Of a DNA stretch of 64,000 nucleotides, positions 16,726 to 26,200 are shown one piece after another. The number at the start of each line of letters is the position of its first letter. The first letter of the stretch is position 1. A program made the position numbers and the translations under genes. The stretch is taken from contig NZ_JAGFWR010000008.1 of assembly GCF_017599305.1 (NCBI RefSeq), positions 186,001 to 250,000 on the forward strand, in the 5' to 3' direction. The DNA comes from Micromonospora antibiotica (GTDB taxonomy: Bacteria; Actinomycetota; Actinomycetes; Mycobacteriales; Micromonosporaceae). A model generated the notes under the pieces. It worked only from the letters and a program-made list of their open reading frames with translations. It made no database searches and was not told the origin of the DNA.

Positions 16726-17760
16726 GTGGACGAGTCGTGGCAGCCGGCCAACGACACCGAACGGGCGTTGCTGCGCGCGGCGCGCGACGACGACCGCACC
16801 GGGTTCTTCCGCATCCTCACCCGGGCCGAGCTGTTCCTGCCGCAGTTGCGTGCCGACGACCCGGCCGACGGCGGTCAGCGGTTCGTCACGATGGACCTTT
16901 TCGGACAGCCGTTCCTGCCCGTGTTCACCTCGCTGGAGTCGATGGTGCCGCAGGTCGCCGGGGTCGCCGACGCGTACACGGTGACCGGGTACGACGAGCT
17001 GTGCGAGCGGTGGCCGGTGGCCGGGTGGCGGCTGGCGGTCAACCCGGGCACCCCGCTGGACGCGTACCTGCCGGTGGAGGCGGTCCGGGCGGCGGCGGAC
17101 GGGGAGCTGGCGGTGCCCGCCGGGGCGGAGCTGCTCACCGAGCTGGCCGAGGCGGCGGCTGACGACGAGATCGCCGCCGCGACGGCCGACGGGTCGGACG
17201 ATCCGGCTGCTGCCCCCGCCCCACCGGCACCCGCCCCGGGCCCGGCGGACGAGCCGGACACCGCCGCGCTGTTGCGGGACGCGGCCGAGCGGGGCGACTC
17301 CGTCGGTTACCTGGATGCGCTGCTCGACGCGCTGGTGGTGCTCCCCACCGGTGCCCCGGTGCCCGACCCGGCCCGACTGGTCGACCCGGACTTCCCGTGG
17401 CGTGCGGTCGACGCGGGGGAGACGCCGGTGATCGAGGTGTTCACCGCACCGGAACGTTTCGCACGGGCCTACCCGGACGGCACGCCGAGCCTGCGGGCCA
17501 CGATGGCCGCCCTGCTCACCGTCTGGCCGCCGGGGTACGCCCTGGCCGTCGACCCGGACTCCCCGGCCGGCATCACCGTCCCCGCCGACCAGGTGCCGTT
17601 CCTCCTGCTCTGGCCCACCCCCGACGGGACGGGCCCCGACGAGGTCACCCGCGCCGGGGCCGCCCCCGACGACCCGGACTCCGCCGGGGCCGCCACCGAC
17701 GAGCCGAACTCCGCCGGGGCCGTCGCCGGGCGGCCGGCCGATGCCGGGTGGGGCCGGTGA
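16726..17760 (+). CDS. protein with two SseB-type domains
   Basis: A 344-residue protein with the same domain twice, separated by an Ala/Pro-rich linker near 165-185. Each copy has a short helical start (ERALLRAARDDDRTGFFRIL; TAALLRDAAERGDSVGYLDALL), then hydrophobic strands (ELFLPQL; LVVLPTG), a VFTSLE/VFTAPERF block and a GWRLAVNPGTPLDAYL/GYALAVDPDSPAGITV block. This is the SseB N-terminal domain pattern, common in actinobacterial T7SS loci; its biochemical role there is not established. GTG start with GGGAGGAG upstream. The C-terminus has a repeated DPDSAGAA/EPNSAGAV tail. It overlaps the next gene by 4 nt. Confidence 0.75.
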   Translation: MDESWQPANDTERALLRAARDDDRTGFFRILTRAELFLPQLRADDPADGGQRFVTMDLFGQPFLPVFTSLESMVPQVAGVADAYTVTGYDELCERWPVAGWRLAVNPGTPLDAYLPVEAVRAAADGELAVPAGAELLTELAEAAADDEIAAATADGSDDPAAAPAPPAPAPGPADEPDTAALLRDAAERGDSVGYLDALLDALVVLPTGAPVPDPARLVDPDFPWRAVDAGETPVIEVFTAPERFARAYPDGTPSLRATMAALLTVWPPGYALAVDPDSPAGITVPADQVPFLLLWPTPDGTGPDEVTRAGAAPDDPDSAGAATDEPNSAGAVAGRPADAGWGR

Positions 17761-18737
17761 GCGGGGCGACGCTGATCCCCGGTGCCCGGTACGCCTTCGG
17801 GGTGGTCCATCCGGTTGCGCCGATGCTGCGGGTCCGCTATCGGCAGGGGGTGCCGGTCGACCCGTACGGCTTTCCGGACTGGACGCCGTACGCGCGGGCA
17901 GTGGTCGAGCTGCCGCCACTGCCGCCGGGCATCGGGGTGGACGCGGCCCGGGTGTTGGACGTACTCACCGCCAACCTGGCCGTACCCGACCCGGCCGACC
18001 CGGACGCGTCCGGGCGTACCCCGGCGGGGTGGGTCTGGGCGCATCTGGCACGCAGCCGGCGGGTGGCGCTGGTGCCGGCGGAGTTGCACGTGGCGCTGCG
18101 GCACCTGGGCGGGGTGGGCACCGGCGACGCCGACCCCCGGCGGCGCGGGCTGCCGGTGGAGACTGCCGAGCCGCCGCCGCTGCGGTTCGCCGAACGGCTC
18201 AGCCCACCGGCGGTGGCCCGCGTCGAGCAGCGGCTCGGCTGCGCCCTGCCGGCCGGCTACCGGGACTTCCTGGCCCGCACCAACGGTGGCTGGCCGGACT
18301 GGCCGGCGGTGCACCCCCGATTCGGCTTCGTGGTCGACCAGCCGCTGTTCGGGGTGGCCCGCGCGGACCGGATGCAGGACCTGTGCCACGCCAACGCCTG
18401 GTTCACCGACCGGTTCACCGCCGACTGGCTGGCGGTCGGGCACGTGCAGGGTGGGCTGCTCGCCGTCCGGGTGGCCGGCGGCGACGAGGGGTCGGTCTGG
18501 TACTGGGACGACGACGACCCCCGGGCCCGCGACGACGACACCGCCGCCGACGTCGGCAACCGGCTGCTGCACCGCTGCGCCGACAGCTTCGGCGTCTTCT
18601 GGCACGCCCTGCGGGCGGTCCCGGGTCCGCTGCGTGACCTGGCCGTGAAGGCGGTGGCCGGGGGGCGGGTGACCCGGGTCGAGGACGAGCGGACCGGGTC
18701 GGCGTTGCCGCCGGCCCGCCGGCGGCCGGCGGCGTGA
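17757..18737 (+). CDS. degenerate HNH/WHH-type toxin domain fused to a SMI1/KNR4 (SUKH) immunity domain
   Basis: A 326-residue protein. Residues about 25-120 follow the HNH/ENDO VII toxin layout seen in polymorphic toxins: DPYGFPDWTPYARA (usual form FPDFSPYA), then GWVWAHLARSRRVALVPAEL and HVALRHLGG, where active members read W-H-H. Here the motif is W94-A95-H96, so one His is lost. Residues about 148-300 form a SUKH domain: LSPPAVARVEQRLGCALPAGYRDFLARTNGGW in two pieces, then WYWDDDDP. SUKH proteins neutralise nuclease toxins. The GTG overlaps the preceding stop. A fusion of a dead toxin with its antidote could act as a decoy or bifunctional immunity protein; this is inference. Confidence 0.7.
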   Translation: MSGATLIPGARYAFGVVHPVAPMLRVRYRQGVPVDPYGFPDWTPYARAVVELPPLPPGIGVDAARVLDVLTANLAVPDPADPDASGRTPAGWVWAHLARSRRVALVPAELHVALRHLGGVGTGDADPRRRGLPVETAEPPPLRFAERLSPPAVARVEQRLGCALPAGYRDFLARTNGGWPDWPAVHPRFGFVVDQPLFGVARADRMQDLCHANAWFTDRFTADWLAVGHVQGGLLAVRVAGGDEGSVWYWDDDDPRARDDDTAADVGNRLLHRCADSFGVFWHALRAVPGPLRDLAVKAVAGGRVTRVEDERTGSALPPARRRPAA

Positions 18738-18756
18738 GGCCGGGACGGAGGAACAC

Positions 18757-20163
18757 ATGACGGGGTACGGACGGCGCGGGCGACAGCCGGACGCCACGCA
18801 GGTACGGGGCCGGACGGTCATCGCCGACCCGCACCGGTCGGGCGGTCCGGCGACCGGCGGCGTGACCCGGTCGGGTGGTCCGGTGGCCGGCGGTGTGACC
18901 CGGTCGGGTGGCCCGGCCCGGTCGGTCCGGCGTCGGGTGGCGGGTGGGGTGGTCGTCGGGCTCGCCGCCGGACTGCTGGCCGGGCCGGTGCCGCCCGCTG
19001 CGGCGGCACCCGACTGTGCGCAGGCCGGTGGGCAGGTCGCCGCGCCGTCCTGGGCCCAGCAGGTGCTCGCCCCGGAACAGGTGTGGCCGTTCAGCCAGGG
19101 TGCCGGGGTCACCGTCGCGGTGCTCGGCTCCGGAGTGGACGGTGACCACCCGCAGTTGCGGGGGCGGGTCGAGCCCGGCTACGACGCGGTCCGGGGCAGC
19201 GGCCGGGCCGACACCGACTGCACCGGCCAGGGCACCCGGGTGGCCGGGCTGATCGTCGCCCGGCAGGCCGGCCCGTCGCCGTTCGCGGGGCTCGCGCCGA
19301 GCGCCCGGGTGCTGCCGGTACGGGTGGTCGACGACCGGGCGTTCGGTGCCGCCCCGGTCGACCCGGGGGTGCTGGCCCGGGGCATCGACTGGGCCGTCGA
19401 CCGGGGTGCCCGGGTGGTCGCGGTGACCGTGGCCGCCGACCGGGACAGTGCGGCCCTGCGGACGTCGGTGCGGCGGGCCGTCGTCCGGGGTGTGCTGGTG
19501 GTGGGTGCCAGCGGCGACCGGGGCGGGGACGGCAACCCGGTGTCCTACCCGGCCGGCTACCCGGAGGTCCTCGCCGTCGGGGCGATCGGCCCGGACGGGC
19601 GGCGGTGGCCGAAATCGCAGTACGGGCCGTACCTGGACCTGGTCGCGCCGGGCGTCGCCGTCACCACCACCCAGCGCGGCAGCGGGCTGGTCGAGGCCGC
19701 CGACGGCACCGCGTTGGCGTGCGGGTTCGTGGCCGCTGCGGTCGCCCTCACCCTGGCCAAGCGGGGCGGTGCGCCGCGCAGCGAACTGGTCCGGCTGTTG
19801 ACGGTGACGGCGGTCCCCGGCGCCGACCGCGCCGAGTACGGCCACGGGACGGTCAACCCGTACGGGGCGCTCAACGACCAACTGCTGCCGCAGGCCAGAC
19901 CCGCCCCGCTGCCCCGGTTCCGGCCTGCCGTCGACCGGCCCGACCCGGCGCTGCGGGAGAGCCGGCGGATCGCGCTGGCCGGTGCCGTGCTCGCCCTCGG
20001 CACCGTCCTGGTGATCTGTGCGGTCGCACTGACCCTGCCCAGGGTGCGCCGCCGCCGGTGGCGGGCCGCCGTCGCGCCGGCACCCGCCCGGTCGGCGCAG
20101 CCCACCGAACCGGGCCCCCCGGTGCAGCTCTTCGACGACCCGGAACCCGGCCCCGGCCGATGA
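18757..20163 (+). CDS. mycP: mycosin-like subtilase with no catalytic triad (pseudo-MycP)
   Basis: A 468-residue type VII-associated subtilase. An unusual 55-residue Gly/Arg-rich extension with three HRSGG/TRSGG repeats precedes a signal peptide (VVVGLAAGLLAGPVPPAAAA); a C-terminal membrane helix at about 408-430 ends in a basic cluster. The fold is recognisable, but every catalytic residue is changed: Asp of the D-S/T-G motif is Gly124 (VAVLGSGVD), His of H-G-T is Gln158 (DCTGQGT) and Ser of G-T-S is Ala319 (DGTALACG). MycP is known to stabilise the ESX membrane complex independently of proteolysis, so a structural role is likely. Start ATG with GGAGG upstream. It is convergent with eccB. 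Confidence 0.85.
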   Translation: MTGYGRRGRQPDATQVRGRTVIADPHRSGGPATGGVTRSGGPVAGGVTRSGGPARSVRRRVAGGVVVGLAAGLLAGPVPPAAAAPDCAQAGGQVAAPSWAQQVLAPEQVWPFSQGAGVTVAVLGSGVDGDHPQLRGRVEPGYDAVRGSGRADTDCTGQGTRVAGLIVARQAGPSPFAGLAPSARVLPVRVVDDRAFGAAPVDPGVLARGIDWAVDRGARVVAVTVAADRDSAALRTSVRRAVVRGVLVVGASGDRGGDGNPVSYPAGYPEVLAVGAIGPDGRRWPKSQYGPYLDLVAPGVAVTTTQRGSGLVEAADGTALACGFVAAAVALTLAKRGGAPRSELVRLLTVTAVPGADRAEYGHGTVNPYGALNDQLLPQARPAPLPRFRPAVDRPDPALRESRRIALAGAVLALGTVLVICAVALTLPRVRRRRWRAAVAPAPARSAQPTEPGPPVQLFDDPEPGPGR

Positions 20164-20250
20164 ACACCGCCCGCAGTTCAGGGCCGTGCCCGGCCGGGGC
20201 GGGCCGCCCGGGACAGCGGTCGGGCGGGCCGGTACGCCCGGTGGGGTCGG

Positions 20251-21645
20251 TCAGCCCCCGACGGTGACCGGGGCGGGACGGACCGCGCCCCGTGGGTCCA
20301 GGGTCGGGCCGGTCGGGACCAGCATGGTCAGGCTCGGCGGCACCACCAACGCACTCTCCGCCGGGTAGCCGAGCAGGCGCAACGCCTCGGCCGACGGCAC
20401 CGCGTACCGGATGCCCAGGTCGGTGACGATGCTGTAGGCCCCGGGGCTGCCGAGCAGCTTCAGCACGGTGACCCGGCCGGCGGGGGCGGCGATCCGGTCG
20501 GCGAGCGGGACGCCGTCCGGGGAGACGGATCCGGTCGGCGCGGCCCGGTCCGCGCCGGGCAGCGTGCCGCCCACGGTCAGTGCCGGCGGGGTGCCGGCGT
20601 CGGAGGTGGCGGCACAGAGCTGCTGACCCGGCTCCGGGCCGAGCAGCTTCGGTGGGGTGGCGGGCGGCTGGCCCCGGTCCGCCGGGCGGGGTAGCTGCCC
20701 GCTCTTCGGCAGCGCCGTGACCGCGGAGACGGCGACCGGCGCCGGTTGCCGCCCCGACTGGCCGGTCTGGATGGCCTGCTGCACCGGGGTGATCGGGGCG
20801 ACCCCGTCGGTGAGCACCAGGTAGTGCTGCGGGCCGGAAGCGGTCTGGGTGACCAGCACGTCACCGTTGCGGCGGCCGGGCACCTCCCGGGACGGGTCGT
20901 CCCGGTCGGCGACGGGCAGGGCGGCGAGGTCGACCCCGGCGGGCAGCGCGTTCAGCCAGGCGGTGCCGACGGGGGTCGGGGTGACCGCCCCGAACAGGGC
21001 GGGCACGACCACCCGGGAACCCTGCACCAGGTGCCGGCGGCCGTGCCAGACCAGGTAGTTCATGCCCAGCGTGGCGTCCTTGACGAGCAGCCCGTCGTCG
21101 CCGACGCCCCGCCCGTCGACCGGGCGGGCGGCCAGCGCCAGGGTCACCGTGTCGGTGGTGCGGCCGGTGTCGTCGGTCGCCGGGGCGGAGCAGACCGTCC
21201 ACGGCAGACCCGCCTGCCGGTCCGCTGCCGGCAGCGAGGCCGGGGCGTTCGGGATGCCCATCGTCACACCCCGGGGGACCGCGCTGAGGGTGCTGCTGGA
21301 GACGCGTACCACGGGGGTGCCGGGGCGACCGGCGGCCAGCAACGCGGAGGCGTAGTTGAGCGTCGGGTGCAGCCGGCCGTCCAGATAGACGTAGGTGGCG
21401 CCGGTCTCCTTCTCGACCACCACCGAGCCGGGCTTGCGCCAACTGTCCCCGCCGACCTTGGTGAGCAACCCGTAGATGCCCACCCCGGCGGCGACCAGGA
21501 CGGCCACCATCAGGCCGCCGAACAACGCGCCGATGCCCCGACGCAGCGGCGACTGCTGCGGGTCGGTCTCGCGCATCACGAACGCGGACATCACCCGCTG
21601 GGTCATGAACTGGTAGGACTGGAGCTGGTCGCGGCGGGTCGTCAT
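20251..21645 (-). CDS. eccB: type VII secretion protein EccB
   Basis: A 464-residue protein starting MTTRRDQLQSYQFMTQRVMSAF, the signature N-terminus of EccB. A single membrane helix (about 38-62, GALFGGLMVAVLVAAGVGIY) follows, then a large extracytoplasmic domain beginning with the typical SWRKPGSVVVEKETGATYVY segment and ending PSLTMLVPTGPTLDPRGA. EccB is a core subunit of the ESX membrane complex with its bulk in the periplasm. It lies 7 nt downstream of eccD in the same transcript and is convergent to mycP. Length is normal for the family (about 460-500). Confidence 0.95.
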   Translation of the reverse strand: MTTRRDQLQSYQFMTQRVMSAFVMRETDPQQSPLRRGIGALFGGLMVAVLVAAGVGIYGLLTKVGGDSWRKPGSVVVEKETGATYVYLDGRLHPTLNYASALLAAGRPGTPVVRVSSSTLSAVPRGVTMGIPNAPASLPAADRQAGLPWTVCSAPATDDTGRTTDTVTLALAARPVDGRGVGDDGLLVKDATLGMNYLVWHGRRHLVQGSRVVVPALFGAVTPTPVGTAWLNALPAGVDLAALPVADRDDPSREVPGRRNGDVLVTQTASGPQHYLVLTDGVAPITPVQQAIQTGQSGRQPAPVAVSAVTALPKSGQLPRPADRGQPPATPPKLLGPEPGQQLCAATSDAGTPPALTVGGTLPGADRAAPTGSVSPDGVPLADRIAAPAGRVTVLKLLGSPGAYSIVTDLGIRYAVPSAEALRLLGYPAESALVVPPSLTMLVPTGPTLDPRGAVRPAPVTVGG

Positions 21646-21652
21646 CGTCGCC

Positions 21653-23086
21653 TCACCCGCCGATCGAGGCGAACATCCCCCGGATCGCCCCGAACAGGCC
21701 GATGACCGCGCAGGCCAGCGGAATCAACGCCATGATGGCGATCACGTCGGCGATGTCGGCGGCCCGGCCCAGATAGGGTGACGGCCGGCGACGGCTGTAG
21801 AGCAGGCCGGCGACCAGGGTCACCGCCGCCACGGCGACCACACCGAGCCCGATCAGCATCCGGTCACCGCCCGACGTGGTGGCCAGCAGCGCGGCGACGG
21901 TCAGCGCCGACAGCCCCGACAGGCCACTGACCAGCAGCGGCACCCGCTGCGCGGCGGTCGGGAACAGCCGCCCGCGCAGCAGCAGCGCACCGGCACCGCA
22001 GAGCGCCAGCAACACGCCGGCCGGGGTGCGGTCCTCGGTCAGCAGGAACGCGATGGCGAGCGCGCCGCAGACCGACGCGGACAGCAGCATCCCGGTGAGC
22101 AGCTCGGTGGCCCGCGCCACCGTCACGAAGACCCTCGCCCGCTCGGGCACCGGCCGGTCCTTGAGGATCTCCTCCGGCCGGTCGGGCAGCTCCGGCACCG
22201 GCAGCCTGCCCAACCAACCGGCGATCAACGGGTAACCGGGCAGCAGACCGATCACGGTGGTCAACGTCGCCGCCGCCGCCCCGGCGGGGGAGACCCCGCC
22301 GTAGCAGAGCAGCGCGGCCAGCACGCCGGTCAGGCCGGCGGCCGCCCCGGCCATGAACAGCCGCTGCACCCCGCCCACCGCCGCGTACCCGGCGATGCCG
22401 AAGACCAGCAGGGCGGCGGAGCCGAGTAGCAGGCTCGGTGCGCCCAGGTCGACGATCCGCACCCCGTCCGGTGCGGCGAGCAACGCCCCGCCGAGCAGGG
22501 CGTAGGGCAGGCCGGCGGCGGCGACCACGGCACCGGCGGTCGCGTCGGGCACGGCCCGCGACAGCACCGGCCCGGCGACCGCCAGCAGCGCCGCTACCCC
22601 CAGCGCCAGCAGGCCCGGGGCCCGCCACGGCGAGCCGACCGCGAGCAGGGCGAACAGCCCGAATCCGAGCAGCGCGGCGGTCACCGTCAACCCGGCCCGC
22701 CGGGTGGCGTCGTTGCTCCACGACCGACCGGTCCGGCGCGCGCCGCTGGCGATCACCTCGACCACGTCGTCGTACGCCAGCTCGGGCCATTCGTCGCGGC
22801 CCGGCGTGAGGTGCAGCAGCTCGCCGTCGCGGACGCCCTGCACGGCGAGGTTGCGGGTGGCCTCCAACAGGGTGCCGGTGGCCCGTCGGAGCACCCAGCC
22901 GCCCTGCTGCTCACCGACGTCGCCGAGACCCTCCCCGGCATGGCGCAGCAGGTGCGGCAACAACTCCCCGACGAGCATGCCGTCGGGCAACGCCACGTCC
23001 ATCCGCCGCTGGGGAGCGGCGATCGTCACCCTGGCCAGACTGAGACCGCCCGGGGCCGTCACGCTGGTCACCTCCCCGTGTGCCAC
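21653..23086 (-). CDS. eccD: type VII secretion integral membrane protein EccD
   Basis: A 477-residue protein with a ubiquitin-like N-terminal domain (about 15-100: RVTIAAPQRRMDVALPDGML, then LLPHLLRH, WVLRRATG and LLHLTPG) followed by about eleven hydrophobic segments. This is the EccD pattern: the subunit forms the membrane vestibule of the ESX complex and binds EccC and EccE. The start is a GTG with weak upstream pairing. It is divergent from eccC across a 164-bp region and heads the eccD-eccB transcript. Length matches the family (450-510). Confidence 0.95.
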   Translation of the reverse strand: MAHGEVTSVTAPGGLSLARVTIAAPQRRMDVALPDGMLVGELLPHLLRHAGEGLGDVGEQQGGWVLRRATGTLLEATRNLAVQGVRDGELLHLTPGRDEWPELAYDDVVEVIASGARRTGRSWSNDATRRAGLTVTAALLGFGLFALLAVGSPWRAPGLLALGVAALLAVAGPVLSRAVPDATAGAVVAAAGLPYALLGGALLAAPDGVRIVDLGAPSLLLGSAALLVFGIAGYAAVGGVQRLFMAGAAAGLTGVLAALLCYGGVSPAGAAAATLTTVIGLLPGYPLIAGWLGRLPVPELPDRPEEILKDRPVPERARVFVTVARATELLTGMLLSASVCGALAIAFLLTEDRTPAGVLLALCGAGALLLRGRLFPTAAQRVPLLVSGLSGLSALTVAALLATTSGGDRMLIGLGVVAVAAVTLVAGLLYSRRRPSPYLGRAADIADVIAIMALIPLACAVIGLFGAIRGMFASIGG

Positions 23087-23205
23087 GCGTCCGCGCGGTC
23101 GCCTCCTGGGCCCTCCGCGGCGGTCAAGGTAGCACGGCGGGGCGGCCCGTCGGGGGGGTCCGGCCGACGGGCGGACGGCGGTCCCTGCCAGGGGTGACCG
23201 GTCGA

Positions 23206-23211
23206 TAGAGT
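23206..23211 (+). promoter_or_regulatory. candidate -10 element upstream of eccC
   Basis: TAGAGT fits the actinobacterial -10 pattern TAnnnT. It ends 9 nt before a GTG and 39 nt before the preferred eccC ATG. The same divergent region contains a 9-bp inverted repeat, GCCCGTCGG/CCGACGGGC (23145-23153 and 23164-23172), that could bind a regulator of both eccC and eccD. No convincing -35 box is visible. Confidence 0.4.
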
Positions 23212-23250
23212 GGGCCGCCGGTGACCTATGTGGTGGGAGGTACGGGGGAG

Positions 23251-26200
23251 ATGTCGTCGTTGGTGGTCGTCAAGCGTCCACCCCGCCGGCCGGCACCCCC
23301 GCTGCCGACCGGGGAGGTGCTGCTCGACCCGCCGCCGGAGGTGCCGGCGGCCGGCGGCCGGGGCTGGACCCGGATGCTGATGATCCTGCCGATGGCGGCC
23401 GGTGCCGCGGCGATGGGCCTGATGATGGGCATGCAGCGCGGTGGCGTGATGACCTATGTGGTCGGTGGCATGTACGGGGTCTCCATCCTCGGCATGATCG
23501 CGGTGATGGTGGTCAACCAGTCCGGGCCGGGCAAACGCGAGATGATCGAGGCACGCCGGCAGTACCTGCGCCGCCTCACCCAGCTGCGGGCCCAGGTCCG
23601 CAACACGGTCCACCAGCAGCGGGAGGCCATCCACTACCGGCACCCCGACCCGGACTCGCTCTGGTCCACGGTGACCAGTGGCCGGCTGTGGGAGCGTCGG
23701 CGGGGCGACGCCGACTTCAGCGTGGTCCGCATCGGGCTCGGCCCGCAGGAGGTCGCCACCCCGCTGATCCCGCCGCAGACCCGCCCGGTGGACGAGTTGG
23801 AGCCGCTGTGCGCGGTGGCGCTGCGCCGGTTCGTCGCCACCTACTCGGTGGTGCCCGACCTGCCGGTGGCGATCGCCCTGCGCGACTTCTCCCACGTCCA
23901 CCTGCGCGGGGCCGACGACGCCGTACGCGGGTTGGTCCGCGCGGTGGTGGCCCAGTTGACCACCTTCCACGCCCCCGACGACCTGCTGGTCGCGCTCTGC
24001 GTCGACCCCGACCGTCGGGCCGGGTGGGAGTGGGCGAAGTGGCTGCCGCACGCCCAGCACCCGACGAAACTCGACGCGGTCGGGCCGATCCGGCTCTTCG
24101 CCCCGACCGTGGTGGCGCTGGAGGCGATGCTCGTCGACGTGCTCGCCAACCGGCCGCGCTTCGACCCGTCGGCGACGGCGACCGTCGCGCCGTACGTGCT
24201 GGTGGTGATCGACGGCGGGCAGATCGCCGGCTCCGACCACCTGATGACCGAGGGCGGGGTCGCCGGGGTGACCCTGCTGGACCTCACCGGTCACCCCCCG
24301 CGCCTGCTCGACGAGACCTCCGTGGTGCTCGACGTCGCCGAGGACGGCACCATCTCGGGCACCACGATGGACGGCAGCACCCGGGTCGGCCGGGCCGACA
24401 CCCTCGATCCGGCCCGGGCCGAGGTGCTGGCCCGGGAGTTGTCCCCGCTGCGGCTGTCCGCCGCGTCGTACGCCGACCAGCCGACCGTCGCCGCCGACCT
24501 GGGGTTGGCCGACCTGCTCGGCCTCGGTGACCCCTACGAGCTGGACCTGGCCACCGCCTGGGGCAGCCGGCCCAACCGCAGTCGGTTGCGGGTGCCGATC
24601 GGGGTCAACGAGAACGGCCGGCCGATCGAGCTGGATCTCAAGGAGTCCGCCCAGGAGGGGATGGGCCCGCACGGGCTGCTCGTCGGCGCGACCGGCTCCG
24701 GCAAGAGCGAGCTGCTGCGGACGCTGGTGCTGGCGCTGGCCGTCACGCACAGCCCGGAGATCCTCAACCTGGTGCTTGTCGACTTCAAGGGCGGTGCGAC
24801 CTTCGCCGCGCTGGACCGGCTGCCGCACACCAGTGCCGTGATCACCAACCTGGCCGACGAGTTGTTCCTGGTCGACCGGATGCTCGGGGCGATCCAGGGC
24901 GAGATCACCCGTCGGCAGGAGCTGCTGCGCCGGGCCGGCAACTACGCCTCGCAGCGCGACTACGAGCGGGCCCGAGCGGCCGGGGTGCCGCTCGCTCCGC
25001 TGCCCAGCCTGCTGATCGTGGTGGACGAGTTCAGTGAGCTGCTCAGCGCCCGACCGGACTTCATCGACATGTTCGTGCAGATCGGGCGGGTGGGCCGGTC
25101 GCTGGGCATGCACCTGCTGCTGGCCTCGCAGCGGCTGGAGGAGGGGCGGCTGCGGGGCCTGGAGACGCACCTGTCGTACCGGCTGGGGTTGCGGACGTTC
25201 TCCTCGATGGAGTCCCGCGCGGTGCTCGGGGTGGCCGACGCGTACGAGCTGCCCCGCTCGCCGGGGCACGGCTACCTCAAGGCCGGCACCGAGGGGCTGA
25301 TCCGGTTCAAGGCCGCCTACGTCTCGGGGGCGGTCCGGCAGCACGGCGGGGTGCCCACCGTCGGTGGCCGGCTGATCGACCCGGTGCGCGACTACACCAC
25401 CGACTACGTCCCGCTCGCCACCGACGACGAGCCGGACGAGCCGACGCAGGCCCCGGTCGACGAGCATGTCGGGGAGAGCCTGCTCGACGTGCTGGTGGCG
25501 CGGATGCAGGGGCACGGGCCGGCCGCCCACCAGGTCTGGTTGCCGCCGCTGGAGGAGCCGCCCACCCTCGACGCGCTGCTGCCACCGGTGCAGGTGTCCC
25601 CGGTGCGGGGCCTGACGATCGCCGCCGAGGACCGGCACGGCGCACTGCACGGTGTCGCCGGCATCGTCGACAAACCGTTGGAGCAGCGCCGCGACCCGCT
25701 CTGGCTGGACCTGGCCGGGGCGGCCGGCAACGTGATGGTGGTGGGCGCACCGCAGACCGGCAAGAGCAACCTGCTGCGTACCCTGATCACCAGCCTGGCC
25801 CTGGGCAACACCCCGCGCGAGGCGCAGTTCTACTGCCTCGACTTCGGCGGCGGCACCCTGGCCGCGCTGGCCGGCCTGCCGCACGTCGGCGGGGTGGCCA
25901 GCCGGCGTGAGGTGGACAAGGTCCGGCGGACCATCGCCGAGCTGCACGGGTTGATGCAGGCCCGGGACGCGTTGTTCACCACGCACGCGGTGGAGGGCGC
26001 GGCGGCCTACCGGCGGGCCCGCCGGGAGGGCCGTTTCCAGGAGGACCCGTTCGGTGACGTGTTCCTGGTGGTGGACGGCTGGGCGGCGCTGCGGGCCGAG
26101 TTTGAGGACCTGGAACCCCTGGTCACCGAGCTGGCGAATCGGGGGCTCGGCTACGGCATCCACATCCTGGCCGCCACGAACCGGTGGATGGACGTCCGCC

